A stretch of 64,000 nucleotides of DNA from an uncultured Dokdonia sp. GTDB lineage: Bacteria > Bacteroidota > Bacteroidia > Flavobacteriales > Flavobacteriaceae. A model generated the notes under the pieces. The model did not search any database, was not told the DNA's origin, and saw only the letters and a program-made list of their open reading frames with translations. A program made the position numbers and the translations under genes. The number at the start of each line of letters is the position of its first letter. Position 1 is the first letter of the stretch. The DNA is taken from positions 372,001 through 436,000 of the forward strand of contig CANNDF010000004.1 in NCBI GenBank assembly GCA_947503305.1, read 5' to 3'. Shown here in pieces: positions 17,871-27,532 of the stretch.

Positions 17871-18686
17871 ATGAAAATAACTACCTTTTTCTTTCTTTTA
17901 ATACTCTCTTCTTCTTTTTATGGACAAACTAAGGAATCTCCTATAGTTTCTACAGATGCTAATACTTTAAAACAGATCGATTTATGGAAAAATGCTGGCA
18001 AAAAATATGAATCTGAAGGAGATTTTATTAAAATGTTTGAGATGTATATGCATGCTGCAAAAAAAGGAGATACAGAATCACAAAATATAATTGGTAATTT
18101 ATATGAAGTAGGAGAAGGGGTAAAAAAATCTTTTAAAGATGCTTTTTATTGGTATACAATGGCTGCAGATCAGAATGATGCTAATGGGCAAATGAATCTT
18201 GCCTATTTATATTATGAAGGGAATGGCGTTCAAAAAAATGTAATTAAAGCAGAGGAGTTGCTTATTAAATCTGCACTTCAAGGTGATCCCGAAATACAAT
18301 ATACTTTAGGAATTATGTATTCAATGAAAGATGATCCTTATTTATACTACAACTTCAATAAAGCTGAAAAATGGCTTTTATCTTCAGCAAACTCCGGTTA
18401 CAGTAAGGCTCAGGAGGATTTGGCGGCTCTTTATTTGCTAAATGATGATGTTACTAATTCAGTAATATGGTATAAAAAAGCTGCAATCTCTGGACACGAG
18501 CGCGCACAATATATATTAGGATATTTTTATTTAAAAGGGATAGGGGGTAAAAAAAGCAAACGAAAGTCTAAAGAGTGGTGGGATAAATCATGTAAAAATG
18601 GGTACAACGATGCATGTGATCAGATAAAAAAAATCAATAGTTCTAGGAATAAAACGTTAAAGTCTGTGAGTGAATTTAAAAATTGA
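17871..18686 (+). CDS. Exported Sel1-repeat protein
   Basis: The 271-residue protein has a signal peptide (MKITTFFFLLILSSSFYGQ) and then about five Sel1-like repeats, recognisable from segments such as NIIGNLYEVGEGVKKSFKDA, NLAYLYYEGNGVQKN and ILGYFYLKGIGG. Sel1 repeats are TPR-like scaffolds for protein partners. The ATG at 17871 is taken as start; a TTG three codons upstream is also possible. It heads a four-gene unit with a CHASE2-like membrane protein, a small exported protein and an exported TPR-CHAT protein, so it may be a scaffold for them. Confidence 0.75.
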   Translation: MKITTFFFLLILSSSFYGQTKESPIVSTDANTLKQIDLWKNAGKKYESEGDFIKMFEMYMHAAKKGDTESQNIIGNLYEVGEGVKKSFKDAFYWYTMAADQNDANGQMNLAYLYYEGNGVQKNVIKAEELLIKSALQGDPEIQYTLGIMYSMKDDPYLYYNFNKAEKWLLSSANSGYSKAQEDLAALYLLNDDVTNSVIWYKKAAISGHERAQYILGYFYLKGIGGKKSKRKSKEWWDKSCKNGYNDACDQIKKINSSRNKTLKSVSEFKN

Positions 18687-18707
18687 AAGTAATCTAGAGA
18701 ATTTAAA

Positions 18708-20063
18708 ATGAAATCGATTTTTAAAGTTATACTAAGGATTATAAAAGACTGTATGCGCTTTATTATTAAACCACTTAAGGTTTTTTATCTATATCTTATT
18801 TCTTATAAAGGTAAGATCGTAAGTTTAAAAGTTATCTGTGCATTATTGCTTTCTTTTGTATTTACTTATGCTACTTATTTTATAAATAATACATCTATTA
18901 ATGATAATGCTATTAATGATTATATAAATACTAAAATCTCTTTATTCACATCAATAACAGAGAATGGCAAGTATAATCAAGATGAATTATTAAGCCAGGT
19001 TTTTATAGTTAATACCTCCTATGATAAAGAACTTATACCTATTAATGATTCTAGGGGATTACATAAAGGTGAGCTAGATATAACAGATAGGGGCAAGATT
19101 GCTGAGTTTTTGAAACTAATGAATAATGAGCATAAATTTGCATTGCTCGCCTTGCCTATACATAGCAAATTTATATCTGAGAATGATTCCGTTCTTTTTA
19201 ATCAACTTAAAAAAACAAAGCGCATACTTATTCCTTCCTTTATGGATAAAGATTCTTTGATAAATCCAAATTATTTAACAGATACAGGCTTCTCAGTCTA
19301 TTCTTCTACTAATCAAAATTTTAGATTTATTAAATATGGTTTTTTTCATCGCGACACTATTAAGAGCATGGCTATTAAAATGTATGAGGAATTAGATGGG
19401 AAAACAATTACTAAGGGGAAATTTGTAGATGTTTCTTCTGGAAAAATAGCCTTTAGTTCACTTGTTCTAAATCAACGAATAAAAGCTTTTAAAAAATATG
19501 GAGAAGGATTTAAAAAAAACTACTATGAACTGGGAGTAGAATTATTAGATTCTTTAAACAAGCCGTATATAAGGGATTTGATAAAAGATAAAATCGTCCT
19601 TATTGGTGATTTTGATGATTCAGATTTTCATTTGACTACCAGTGGTATGTTGTCAGGAACGATGATCAACTATAATGCTTATTTAGCTTTAAAAAATGAT
19701 GATCATATCATACCAAAATATCTAATACTGTTTGTGTTTATTACTTATTTTATATTTTTCACAGGAGTTCTATTTAAGTTTAAAAAACATTGTATTGATT
19801 TTTTTAAAAAGTATTTTTTAGGAAAGTATCCTCGCAAAGAAAAAAACAGATTTTTTAATACAAAGCCATTATTAAATACCCTTGCAAGTATCCTATTTAT
19901 TTGGCTTGATGGTGTTGTGGTTCTTGCTATTTGTAGCGCAATATTGATAGAGTTTTTTAATGTACATGTAAATTTTCTTTTCTTCAATAACTATTTAGCA
20001 GTTGTAGCAATAATTTTAACAGCACTTTTAACTAGTAATGTTGAAAATCCTCAAAATGACTAA
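18708..20063 (+). CDS. Membrane protein with CHASE2-like extracytoplasmic domain
   Basis: The 451 residues have a membrane helix near 44-64, an extracytoplasmic region (about 65-340), and three or more C-terminal helices (about 344-364 and within 385-445). The late part of the extracytoplasmic region, KDKIVLIGDFDDSDFHLTT followed by SGTMINYNAYLALKND, resembles the end of CHASE2 sensor domains. CHASE2 proteins normally continue into a kinase or cyclase; here there is no output domain. The function could therefore be to pass a signal to its neighbours, above all the CHAT protein. The family call rests on motif resemblance. Confidence 0.6.
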   Translation: MKSIFKVILRIIKDCMRFIIKPLKVFYLYLISYKGKIVSLKVICALLLSFVFTYATYFINNTSINDNAINDYINTKISLFTSITENGKYNQDELLSQVFIVNTSYDKELIPINDSRGLHKGELDITDRGKIAEFLKLMNNEHKFALLALPIHSKFISENDSVLFNQLKKTKRILIPSFMDKDSLINPNYLTDTGFSVYSSTNQNFRFIKYGFFHRDTIKSMAIKMYEELDGKTITKGKFVDVSSGKIAFSSLVLNQRIKAFKKYGEGFKKNYYELGVELLDSLNKPYIRDLIKDKIVLIGDFDDSDFHLTTSGMLSGTMINYNAYLALKNDDHIIPKYLILFVFITYFIFFTGVLFKFKKHCIDFFKKYFLGKYPRKEKNRFFNTKPLLNTLASILFIWLDGVVVLAICSAILIEFFNVHVNFLFFNNYLAVVAIILTALLTSNVENPQND

Positions 20064-20835
20064 AATTATGAGCAGATTATTTTTAATTACTATTTTTTTA
20101 TTTGTTAATAATGTAATGCAATCACAGGACAATTGTATTGTACTTGATGTAAAAGGAAAAATTAGAGTTAATAATACTGTGCTAAAACGGGGGGATGTAT
20201 TTTCAGAAAAAGATTCAATATCTTTTTCAAATATAAAGAATGTAGTAAGTTGTAGATGCGAAAACCCAACACGACTTAGAATTTTTGCTGCACAACTTTT
20301 TGAATTAGCTCAAGTTCATAGTCCAAAAGAATATTGGCATTTTTTGGGTATTAATAGGGGAGATAGGTTTGATATAAAAAACTTCAATGAATTTATTTCA
20401 ATCCCTAAAGTTGGGATTGTAGATTCCTTAAAAGTACCTTTAAGAGGATTTAATTTACCTGTTAAAGATAGTTCTGTGTTTTATGTTAGGTATTTCTGGA
20501 AAGAAAAAATGATCAATAAAAAAATGACAGTAAAAGATGATACATTATTTTTTACAAAAGATATTTATAGGATTAACAATATGCGTATTACTCCTGATAA
20601 ATTACCTATATCTTTACATTTGTATAACCCTATAGCAAAACAAAGTGCTATAATTTCAGAAGCTATAACGCCTTTTTTTATTGATAAAAAATCTGTGTTA
20701 CATAAAATTTCTAAAACCCTAGCAGCTTCTTTTATTAGTGAACCTGAAAAAATAAGATTAGTAAGGGAGTATTTAAATATTGTTTATCCAGATACTTTTT
20801 TTACTAACACATCAATTTCTCAAATTCTTTATTAG
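20056..20835 (+). CDS. Small exported protein of the CHASE2/CHAT unit, family unknown
   Basis: About 259 residues with a signal peptide (SRLFLITIFLFVNNVMQ) and a short N-terminal part, DNCIVLDVKGKIRVNNTVL followed by KRGDVF, that reads like the start of a FecR-type or SH3-like beta domain. The rest is unfamiliar. I placed the start at 20056, which overlaps the upstream gene by 8 bp; 20038 and 20068 are other in-frame ATGs. It ends directly against the ATG of the CHAT gene with no gap. Tight packing says it works with the CHASE2 and CHAT proteins. Confidence 0.55.
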   Translation: MTKIMSRLFLITIFLFVNNVMQSQDNCIVLDVKGKIRVNNTVLKRGDVFSEKDSISFSNIKNVVSCRCENPTRLRIFAAQLFELAQVHSPKEYWHFLGINRGDRFDIKNFNEFISIPKVGIVDSLKVPLRGFNLPVKDSSVFYVRYFWKEKMINKKMTVKDDTLFFTKDIYRINNMRITPDKLPISLHLYNPIAKQSAIISEAITPFFIDKKSVLHKISKTLAASFISEPEKIRLVREYLNIVYPDTFFTNTSISQILY

Positions 20836-23475
20836 ATGAATAGAAAATGGCTTTTTTATCTATGCTTTTTTTTTATTTACGGAATACAGTATTCACAATC
20901 GGATACTACTGTAGATAATTCTATTATAGATCAATTCATTGATTTTTATTCCTATGAAGAATATTCCGAAGCGTTTGAATTAATAGAGGCTGTTGATTCT
21001 CAGATTTCAATAAATAAAGGACAGAGTAATAATAACTATGCCGAATTTTTAAAATTGGCAGGAAATGTTTGTTTACAAATAAAGAAAATTCCAAGCGCTA
21101 TTAGTTACTATAAAAAAAGCCTTCGTATTAGAGAGTCAATAGGTTCTGTTAATACTGAGAGTAACTTAGAGGTCGTTTCTCTATTAGCAAAATTATATAT
21201 CAGTATAGGTGATTTTAAGAGTGCAGAACCGATGTATCATACATCTTTAGAAATAGCTAAAGTTTTATATGGAAAATCACATTCAAATTATTATGTCTAT
21301 TTAAATAATCTTGCTGGCTTTTATTTTGAATCAGGAAATTATAAAAAAGCCTTAGAGCTTGGAGTAAATTTTTTAAACTATTTAGAGCAAAATATTGATG
21401 AAAAGGATTCTCAGTATATTCTTGGGAAACTATGTGTTGGGTTGATTTATCTTCATGCTGGAGAACGAGTAGAGGGTTTAGAAATTATCGGAGAAATACT
21501 TCCAAACTTAAAGGAATTAGAACAAAAATCTGGTCAAACCCTCACGTTTAATTTAGATGTTGAAATTGCCAATATATTAGGGATTTTCTATTACTATGAT
21601 GGTAATTTAGATCTAGCACTACATTATTTTTTAAAATTGCTCTTCTATTTTGAATCGGGAGATGCAACGCTTTCTCTAAATCCAACAATTTATTATAGCG
21701 CCATAGCGACTATATATAAACGCAAAGGCGATTATGAAAAGGCACTATTATACCAACAGAAAAGGATGAATAGTGTAGGTTATTTTAAAGATAATAATTC
21801 TGATCACTATAAAGATGGAATGGCTCAAATAGGATATCTTTTGACACTTTCAAAAGAATTCAAAAAAGCTAAATATTACTATTTAAATAGTATAAAATAT
21901 CTAAATAATGATATCATGGAAAAACAGACATTTATGTCTGAAACTGAAAAGGAACATTATATAGAAATAGAGAATAAATATTATTCATATTTTAATTCTT
22001 ATGTCTTACAATTTCCTACAGAAATAGATTTAATAGATGTCGTTTATAACAATACTCTTTTTATTAAAAACCTCCTTCTTAACTCTACAATTTCACTTAA
22101 AAATTCTATTAAGAATTCTGAAGATATTGTATTAAAAGATATATATGATTTGTGGTTGCAAACCATCAAAGAAATATCATTGCAGTATGAGTTTGATAGT
22201 AATGGTTCATACATACAACCTACTTTACTTATTAAAAAAGCAGATAGCCTTGAAAAAAAACTTGTTAATCGAAGTAAGGTCTTTGATGATTTTCAAAGAA
22301 AAATAAATATTTCCCGACTTGATGTTCAGAAGCAGTTAAAAAAGGGGGAAGTAGCAATCGAGTTTTTTGATTTTGATTTTCAAGAAGAAAAACAAATACG
22401 TAAACGATATTATTGTGCGTTGATAATAAAACCATCAAGTGTGTATCCGAAATTGGTTTATCTATTTGACGAAAAGGAGATATATGATGTTATATCTTCT
22501 AATAAAACTAACGAAGAAGAAGGGATTAAATCTATATATGGGACTAAAAATACTCCAGATACTAGGCTATATGATTTAATATGGAAACCCTTGGAGAAAG
22601 AGTTACAATCTGTAAATACTATATATTATGCTCCATCAGGTATTTTGACTACTATTTCATTTGATGGACTTCGAAGTGAACAAAATGGTTATATGATAGA
22701 TGATTTTGATCTCATACGATTAAGTACAACTGCAAACCTACTATCAAGATCAGAATATGATATATACTCTATTAAAAATGTCGGACTCATTGGAGGTATT
22801 GATTATAAGTCCAAGAATTTAGAGTACGAATCGTTAGAAGGGACTAAAAAGGAAGTGCAATTTATTTCTTCATATCTTAAATCTAACAATATAGATACTT
22901 ATTTATTAGAAGGGTCTGACGCAACAAAAAATGCTTTTTTTTTAAGATTGGAAGACAAGGATATACTACATATTGCTACACATGGTTATTTTGAGAAAGA
23001 AACTGTAAATAGCTCGTATAGGGTAGAGGAAGGTACTGTGAGTTTTACGAGAGCAAAACCTGATCTGGACCTTCAAACTATTTCTAATCCTTTACTTCGA
23101 ACAGGTTTAATTTTTGCCCCAGAAAATGAGGATGTCAAAGGGAATACACATAGATTAAGTGCCCTTGAAATTAGTCAATTAAACCTAGAAAAAACTAAAC
23201 TTGTAGTACTATCTGCCTGTGAGTCAGGCCTCGGTGATATTAAAGGATATCAAGGAGTTTATGGTTTGCAACGTTCATTTAAGTTGGCTGGAGCAGATCA
23301 AATCATAATGAGTTTATGGAAAGTTCCAGATATTGAAACTCAAGAGTTCATGGAGCAATTTTACATATCTTTATTTGAGGAAAAAAATATATCTAAAGCA
23401 TTTAAAAAAACACAGTTAAAATTTAGAACAAAATATGACCCTTACTATTGGGCGGCATTTGTGTTATTAGATTGA
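20836..23475 (+). CDS. Exported TPR-CHAT protein (caspase-like protease domain)
   Basis: The 879-residue protein has a signal peptide (to about residue 20), tetratricopeptide repeats (about 45-345, for example AEFLKLAGNVCLQIKKIPSA), a helical linker, and a C-terminal CHAT domain (about 570-879). CHAT domains are caspase-related peptidases. The catalytic pair is visible as His716 in HIATHGYF and Cys795 in VVLSACESGLG, followed by the family motif RSFKLAGADQIIMSLWKVPD. Both residues are intact, so an active protease is likely. The signal peptide puts it outside the cytoplasm. It is the last gene of the unit. Confidence 0.85.
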   Translation: MNRKWLFYLCFFFIYGIQYSQSDTTVDNSIIDQFIDFYSYEEYSEAFELIEAVDSQISINKGQSNNNYAEFLKLAGNVCLQIKKIPSAISYYKKSLRIRESIGSVNTESNLEVVSLLAKLYISIGDFKSAEPMYHTSLEIAKVLYGKSHSNYYVYLNNLAGFYFESGNYKKALELGVNFLNYLEQNIDEKDSQYILGKLCVGLIYLHAGERVEGLEIIGEILPNLKELEQKSGQTLTFNLDVEIANILGIFYYYDGNLDLALHYFLKLLFYFESGDATLSLNPTIYYSAIATIYKRKGDYEKALLYQQKRMNSVGYFKDNNSDHYKDGMAQIGYLLTLSKEFKKAKYYYLNSIKYLNNDIMEKQTFMSETEKEHYIEIENKYYSYFNSYVLQFPTEIDLIDVVYNNTLFIKNLLLNSTISLKNSIKNSEDIVLKDIYDLWLQTIKEISLQYEFDSNGSYIQPTLLIKKADSLEKKLVNRSKVFDDFQRKINISRLDVQKQLKKGEVAIEFFDFDFQEEKQIRKRYYCALIIKPSSVYPKLVYLFDEKEIYDVISSNKTNEEEGIKSIYGTKNTPDTRLYDLIWKPLEKELQSVNTIYYAPSGILTTISFDGLRSEQNGYMIDDFDLIRLSTTANLLSRSEYDIYSIKNVGLIGGIDYKSKNLEYESLEGTKKEVQFISSYLKSNNIDTYLLEGSDATKNAFFLRLEDKDILHIATHGYFEKETVNSSYRVEEGTVSFTRAKPDLDLQTISNPLLRTGLIFAPENEDVKGNTHRLSALEISQLNLEKTKLVVLSACESGLGDIKGYQGVYGLQRSFKLAGADQIIMSLWKVPDIETQEFMEQFYISLFEEKNISKAFKKTQLKFRTKYDPYYWAAFVLLD

Positions 23476-23668
23476 TAATAACATTTTTTTAATTATATAT
23501 TAAATACTTCTAAACCCTTGAGTGTACTAGCCTTTCTTAGTAAATACGTATTTGTAAATGAATAAAAATATAGTTAATAATTATTATATATCATCCATAA
23601 TTGTTTTATTTACAGTAATCCTTTAAGAGGAAGTATTGACTAGGATTAATAACCCCCCAAAAAACTTT

Positions 23669-25852
23669 ATGATGCGTACATTATTACTTTTACTATTTTT
23701 TTGTGTTAGTACATTTACAATAGATGCTCAAGAATCTATCGCTAGAGAATGGAATGAAGAGTTGTTAGAGGCAATTCGGAATGATTTTGCTAGACCGACG
23801 GTACATGCCCGTAACCTTTTTCATACCTCTGTATTAATGTATGATGCCTGGTCTATATTTGATGATACTGCAACTACTTTATTTTTAGGGAAATCTTTTG
23901 GAGGTTTTGATGTTCCTTTTGATGGGATTACTCCTCCGGATGATATAGAAGAGGCCCGTGAAGAACTTATTAGTTATGCTGTTTTTAGATTGTTGATGCA
24001 TAGGTTTTCAAATTCACCAGGATCCGATGATACCCTACCTGCATTAGAAGCAAAATTTTCTGAGTTATCGTATGATGCTAGTTTTACTAGTATAGATTAT
24101 TCAGATGGATCGTATGCAGCACTAGGTAATTATATGGCAGAACGTATGATTGCATTTGGATTGCAAGATGGGGCAAATGAAGCGGGTGCGTATGAAAATG
24201 AATTTTACGATCCTGTGAATGAACCTATGATTTTGGAAATGTATGAAGAGACAAATGATATCAATCCAGATAGATGGCAACCACTAGCATTTGAGTTTTT
24301 TATAGATCAAGCAGGAAACCCTATTCCAACGAGTGTTCCTGATTTTTTAAGCCCCGAGTGGGGTCAAGTTACAGCATTTGCTTTAAAAGAAGAAGATCTA
24401 GAAATTTTTCCTATAGATGGTTTTGATTACTATGTATACAATGACCCTGGAGCTCCATCATTTATTCAGGATTCTGATGGAAATGCACTGGAAGACCCTT
24501 ATAAATGGGGATTCTCATTAGTAGCTTCCTGGTCACAACATCTAGACCCATCTGATGGAGTAATGATTGATATTTCTCCTGCTAGTATTGGGAATATTCA
24601 AGGATACCCAACTACATTCGAAGAGTATACGACTTTTTATGATTTTGAAAATGGAGGTGATGCGAGTATTGGACATGATGTAAATCCATTTACAGGACAA
24701 CCATATGAAACTCAAATGGTACCTAGAGCTGACTATGCACGTGTACTTGCAGAATTCTGGGCAGATGGGCCTGATTCTGAAACACCACCCGGACATTGGT
24801 TTACGATTCTTAATTATGTAAGCGATAACCCGCTTACTGTAAAAAAACTAGGCGGTGAGGGACCAACTTTAAGTGATTTAGAATGGGATGTAAAGACCTA
24901 TTTTTTATTAGGTGCAGCAATGCATGATAGTGCGGTTAACACATGGGGATTAAAAGGATATTATGATTATGTACGCCCAATTTCTGCATTGCGTTATATG
25001 GCTGGCAAAGGACAAAGTAGTGATAATACATTAAGTAGTTATGACCCTCATGGTTTGCCTCTTATTGGAGGACTTATCGAAGTCATAGAAGAAGGGGATC
25101 CTCTTGCTGGTGATATGAACGAGTTTGTAGGAGATTTGAAAATGAAAGTTTGGAAAGGGCCTGATTTTATCCTAGATCCAGAAACTGATGTAGCAGGTGT
25201 AGATTGGGTATATGCAAATAGATGGTGGCCATACCAACGACCTACTTTTGTAACCCCTCCTTTTGCAGGATATATCTCTGGTCATTCTACTTTCTCTAGC
25301 GCTGCTGCAGATATCTTAACTAGGGCAACTGGAGATCCATTTTTCCCTGGTGGAGTAGGAACTTTTGAAATTGTTCAAAATGACTTCCTTGTTTTTGAAC
25401 AAGGTCCCTCTGTAGATATGGTTTTGCAATGGGCAACGTATAAAGATGCATCTGATCAGACAAGTTTATCTAGAATATGGGGAGGAATTCATCCTCCTAT
25501 TGATGATATTCCAGGACGTATTTTAGGAGAACAGATAGGGGAGGACGCTTTTGAAAAAGGGCTGTCTTATTTTACAGGGGAGGCATTGAATAATCAGGAT
25601 TTTTCTACAATTACTCCTGTGACAATATACCCGAATCCTGTGAAAGATAATCTTGAGATTTCTATTAATTATAGTGGAAATTTGTCTTTTACACTCTATG
25701 GTATAGATGGTAAAATGGTAGTTTCTGAAACTAAAAATATCAGAGATAATAAGACAAGCCTTAATGTAGAGCGCCTAAATACTGGAATATACTTTTTACA
25801 AATTATAGATCAGGAAAACACATCCCAAACATTAAAAGTAATTAAGCAATAA
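23669..25852 (+). CDS. Vanadium-dependent haloperoxidase-like protein with T9SS sorting domain
   Basis: The protein of about 727 residues starts with a signal peptide (MMRTLLLLLFFCVSTFTIDAQ). The body resembles the vanadium haloperoxidase/PAP2 phosphatase superfamily, with RPTFVTPPFAGYISGHSTFS (oxyanion-site region) and SRIWGGIHPPIDDIPGR near residue 610. The last 75 residues, starting PVTIYPNPVKDNLEI, are a type A sorting domain, so it should leave through the type IX secretion system. Such enzymes oxidise halides or hydrolyse phosphate; activity cannot be told from sequence. I used the ATG at 23669; a TTG at 23636 would add 11 residues ahead of the signal peptide. Confidence 0.82.
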   Translation: MMRTLLLLLFFCVSTFTIDAQESIAREWNEELLEAIRNDFARPTVHARNLFHTSVLMYDAWSIFDDTATTLFLGKSFGGFDVPFDGITPPDDIEEAREELISYAVFRLLMHRFSNSPGSDDTLPALEAKFSELSYDASFTSIDYSDGSYAALGNYMAERMIAFGLQDGANEAGAYENEFYDPVNEPMILEMYEETNDINPDRWQPLAFEFFIDQAGNPIPTSVPDFLSPEWGQVTAFALKEEDLEIFPIDGFDYYVYNDPGAPSFIQDSDGNALEDPYKWGFSLVASWSQHLDPSDGVMIDISPASIGNIQGYPTTFEEYTTFYDFENGGDASIGHDVNPFTGQPYETQMVPRADYARVLAEFWADGPDSETPPGHWFTILNYVSDNPLTVKKLGGEGPTLSDLEWDVKTYFLLGAAMHDSAVNTWGLKGYYDYVRPISALRYMAGKGQSSDNTLSSYDPHGLPLIGGLIEVIEEGDPLAGDMNEFVGDLKMKVWKGPDFILDPETDVAGVDWVYANRWWPYQRPTFVTPPFAGYISGHSTFSSAAADILTRATGDPFFPGGVGTFEIVQNDFLVFEQGPSVDMVLQWATYKDASDQTSLSRIWGGIHPPIDDIPGRILGEQIGEDAFEKGLSYFTGEALNNQDFSTITPVTIYPNPVKDNLEISINYSGNLSFTLYGIDGKMVVSETKNIRDNKTSLNVERLNTGIYFLQIIDQENTSQTLKVIKQ

Positions 25853-25892
25853 TTTGATATGGATACTAGGTACACTATTTATTTAGTGTTAC

Positions 25893-26492
25893 TCACTTTT
25901 TTTTTGAATTTGTATCGTCTTCTCGGTTTTGAGAGTCTTTAAACTTTAGGCTTTGCGCTTTGGCAACCCATCGATCATTTTTAATGCGATCAGGGAAAAA
26001 CTTTATAAGTTCAGTTACCAGTAGAATATCATCATCATTAAATCGGCCTATTTGTTCAAAGGTGTAAATGCCTAAGTCATTTAGCTTAGCTTCTGTATAA
26101 GGACCTATTCCTGTGATTTGTTGTAAATCGTCTTTTATATCAGCATTGGCGTGTCCTATACGTTCAAAATCCAGCGTACGTGATTTTTCTAAAGTTTCAG
26201 TTAAAACCCTTTCTGAAAAGGCTCTTTTCTGAAATTGAACTTGCTCATATTCCTGATCCATACGATCTTTCTGGTAGACTTGATTAAGTTGCTTATCATT
26301 TTCATCTCTTAGTTCTTTGATCTTGTTTTCTAAACTAAGAAAGCGTTCTTCATCTTCGGCTTTTTGTTTTTTAAAGCGCGATCGTTCATAGAGTGTTGCT
26401 CCTATATACCCTATAAGAAAGGCACCAAGCATCATTACAAAAGCTTCTATATAAGCTAGTGGAATTGATATGGATTCTTGGTTTTCTATCAT
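25893..26492 (-). CDS. Membrane-anchored protein with coiled coil and helix-hairpin-helix domain
   Basis: The 199 residues show one membrane helix near the N-terminus (about 10-30, AFVMMLGAFLIGYIGATLY), a charged coiled coil (35-80), and a C-terminal helix-hairpin-helix-like domain with LQQITGIGPYTEAKLNDLGI. It lies 4 bp downstream of the OmpA-family gene in the same operon. The HhH fold often binds DNA but is also used for protein contacts; at the membrane next to OmpA a structural role seems more likely. Specific function unknown. Confidence 0.65.
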   Translation of the reverse strand: MIENQESISIPLAYIEAFVMMLGAFLIGYIGATLYERSRFKKQKAEDEERFLSLENKIKELRDENDKQLNQVYQKDRMDQEYEQVQFQKRAFSERVLTETLEKSRTLDFERIGHANADIKDDLQQITGIGPYTEAKLNDLGIYTFEQIGRFNDDDILLVTELIKFFPDRIKNDRWVAKAQSLKFKDSQNREDDTNSKKK

Positions 26493-26496
26493 AGGA

Positions 26497-27249
26497 TTAG
26501 TCTACAATGATTTCTATTCTATTATTCTTTTTACGCCCCCATTTGCTATTATTACTTTCAATGGGTTCTTCTTCACCTCTTGAAGTAGCTGTAACTTTCT
26601 TCCTGGGGATACCTCTACGGGCTGTAAGGTACCATTTGATTTGTCTAGATTTCTTTAAACCTATCCTAAAATTATCTTGTGCATCTCCTACATTATCAGT
26701 GTGTCCAATAATAGTCACCTTTTTTTCTGGATTTTCTTTGAGTAATGTCTTTAACTTATCTGCGTACGATATCAAATCTTCATCTAGAATAAGATCTGAA
26801 TTATTATAACTTGGATAAAATGTATTGCTAGATACTGATGGTCCACTCGGTAATGCAATATCTTCCTTAAAAGATAATACAGGTTCATCTTTATTGATGT
26901 CTATGGTATCACTTATAGCAATAGATTTTTTAATTTCATCTGCTAATAATTGAGAATTGGTCTGATTACTTTTTTCTAATAGTAGGCTATCTAGCTGATA
27001 AATGGCTTGCTTATCGGGACTGTTATCAACCAACGCTTCTTTTTCTTGAGTCTCTGTAGAGGCATTCTTAATCGCAGAGTTACTTACATCAATATTTTTT
27101 TGCAGATTTTGATCCGTAGTAGATGATGCTTTGTTTTCTGATGGATTGGTTAAAGGGATCGTCCCTCCAACGTCTTTTATATGAACATAATAGATGCCCG
27201 CTGAAGCCCATAGTAGAAAAATAAAAAATGCACCTAGAAAACCTTTCAT
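26497..27249 (-). CDS. OmpA-family peptidoglycan-associated protein
   Basis: The 250 residues have an N-terminal membrane anchor or signal (LGAFFIFLLWASAGIYYV), a Ser/Asn/Lys-rich spacer (about 30-130), and a C-terminal OmpA-like domain with KVTIIGHTDNVGDAQDN, ARRGIPRKKVTATSRGEEEP and the final NNRIEIIVD. The GHTDN motif binds peptidoglycan. It is probably co-transcribed with the HhH-domain gene to its left. Confidence 0.88.
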   Translation of the reverse strand: MKGFLGAFFIFLLWASAGIYYVHIKDVGGTIPLTNPSENKASSTTDQNLQKNIDVSNSAIKNASTETQEKEALVDNSPDKQAIYQLDSLLLEKSNQTNSQLLADEIKKSIAISDTIDINKDEPVLSFKEDIALPSGPSVSSNTFYPSYNNSDLILDEDLISYADKLKTLLKENPEKKVTIIGHTDNVGDAQDNFRIGLKKSRQIKWYLTARRGIPRKKVTATSRGEEEPIESNNSKWGRKKNNRIEIIVD

Positions 27250-27345
27250 TTACCGTAATTATCCCCCTGAATGATACAAGTAGTTTAACTTCAAATCTAA
27301 TAAAAACTTTTGTGTGTTAAGTAATTATTAAAATGTGTTATCCAC

Positions 27346-27375
27346 TTGTTTTTAACAAAAAATCAAATACCTTTG
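27346..27375 (+). promoter_or_regulatory. Promoter of the histidine operon
   Basis: TTG at 27346-27348 and TACCTTTG at 27368-27375 are separated by exactly 19 bp. This is a full match to the Bacteroidota consensus (TTG, 19 nt, TAnnTTTG). Transcription should start around 27380, only a few bases before the leader peptide ATG. Confidence 0.75.
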
Positions 27376-27382
27376 TATCATC

Positions 27383-27439
27383 ATGAAAGTAACACAAATA
27401 CATCATCATCATTTTACTCTTGTCGCTCAAGCGTGGTAA
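27383..27439 (+). CDS. Histidine operon leader peptide
   Basis: An 18-codon reading frame encodes MKVTQIHHHHFTLVAQAW, with four His codons in a row (27401-27412). It starts immediately after the promoter and stops 28 bp before a strong terminator that precedes hisG. This is the classic layout of attenuation control: shortage of charged His-tRNA stalls the ribosome on the His codons. It is too short for usual gene finders. Confidence 0.9.
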   Translation: MKVTQIHHHHFTLVAQAW

Positions 27440-27466
27440 TCTGATATGTGTATACATCATATAACT

Positions 27467-27497
27467 AAACCCGTTTGAATTACTCAAGCGGGTTTTT
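27467..27497 (+). terminator. Attenuator of the histidine operon
   Basis: The stem 27467-27478 / 27484-27495 (aaacccgtttga with tcaagcgggttt, one G-T pair) is followed by T residues. The seven bases tcaagcg in its right arm (27484-27490) also occur inside the leader peptide frame at 27427-27433. That leader copy can pair with the left-arm segment cgtttga (27472-27478) and form an antiterminator. With the ribosome stalled at the His codons the leader copy is free and the operon is read; otherwise the ribosome covers it and transcription stops. Confidence 0.88.
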
Positions 27498-27532
27498 CTT
27501 TTGAGTAATTCAAAACCAATTTTTAATAAAAA

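Noticed and set aside
18708-20063. CHASE2-like protein as an adenylate cyclase or kinase
   Set aside because: The sequence ends shortly after the C-terminal membrane helices; no catalytic domain is encoded.
20836-23475. TPR-CHAT protein as a CRISPR-guided caspase (Craspase type)
   Set aside because: It has a signal peptide and no gRAMP or other cas gene in the neighbourhood.
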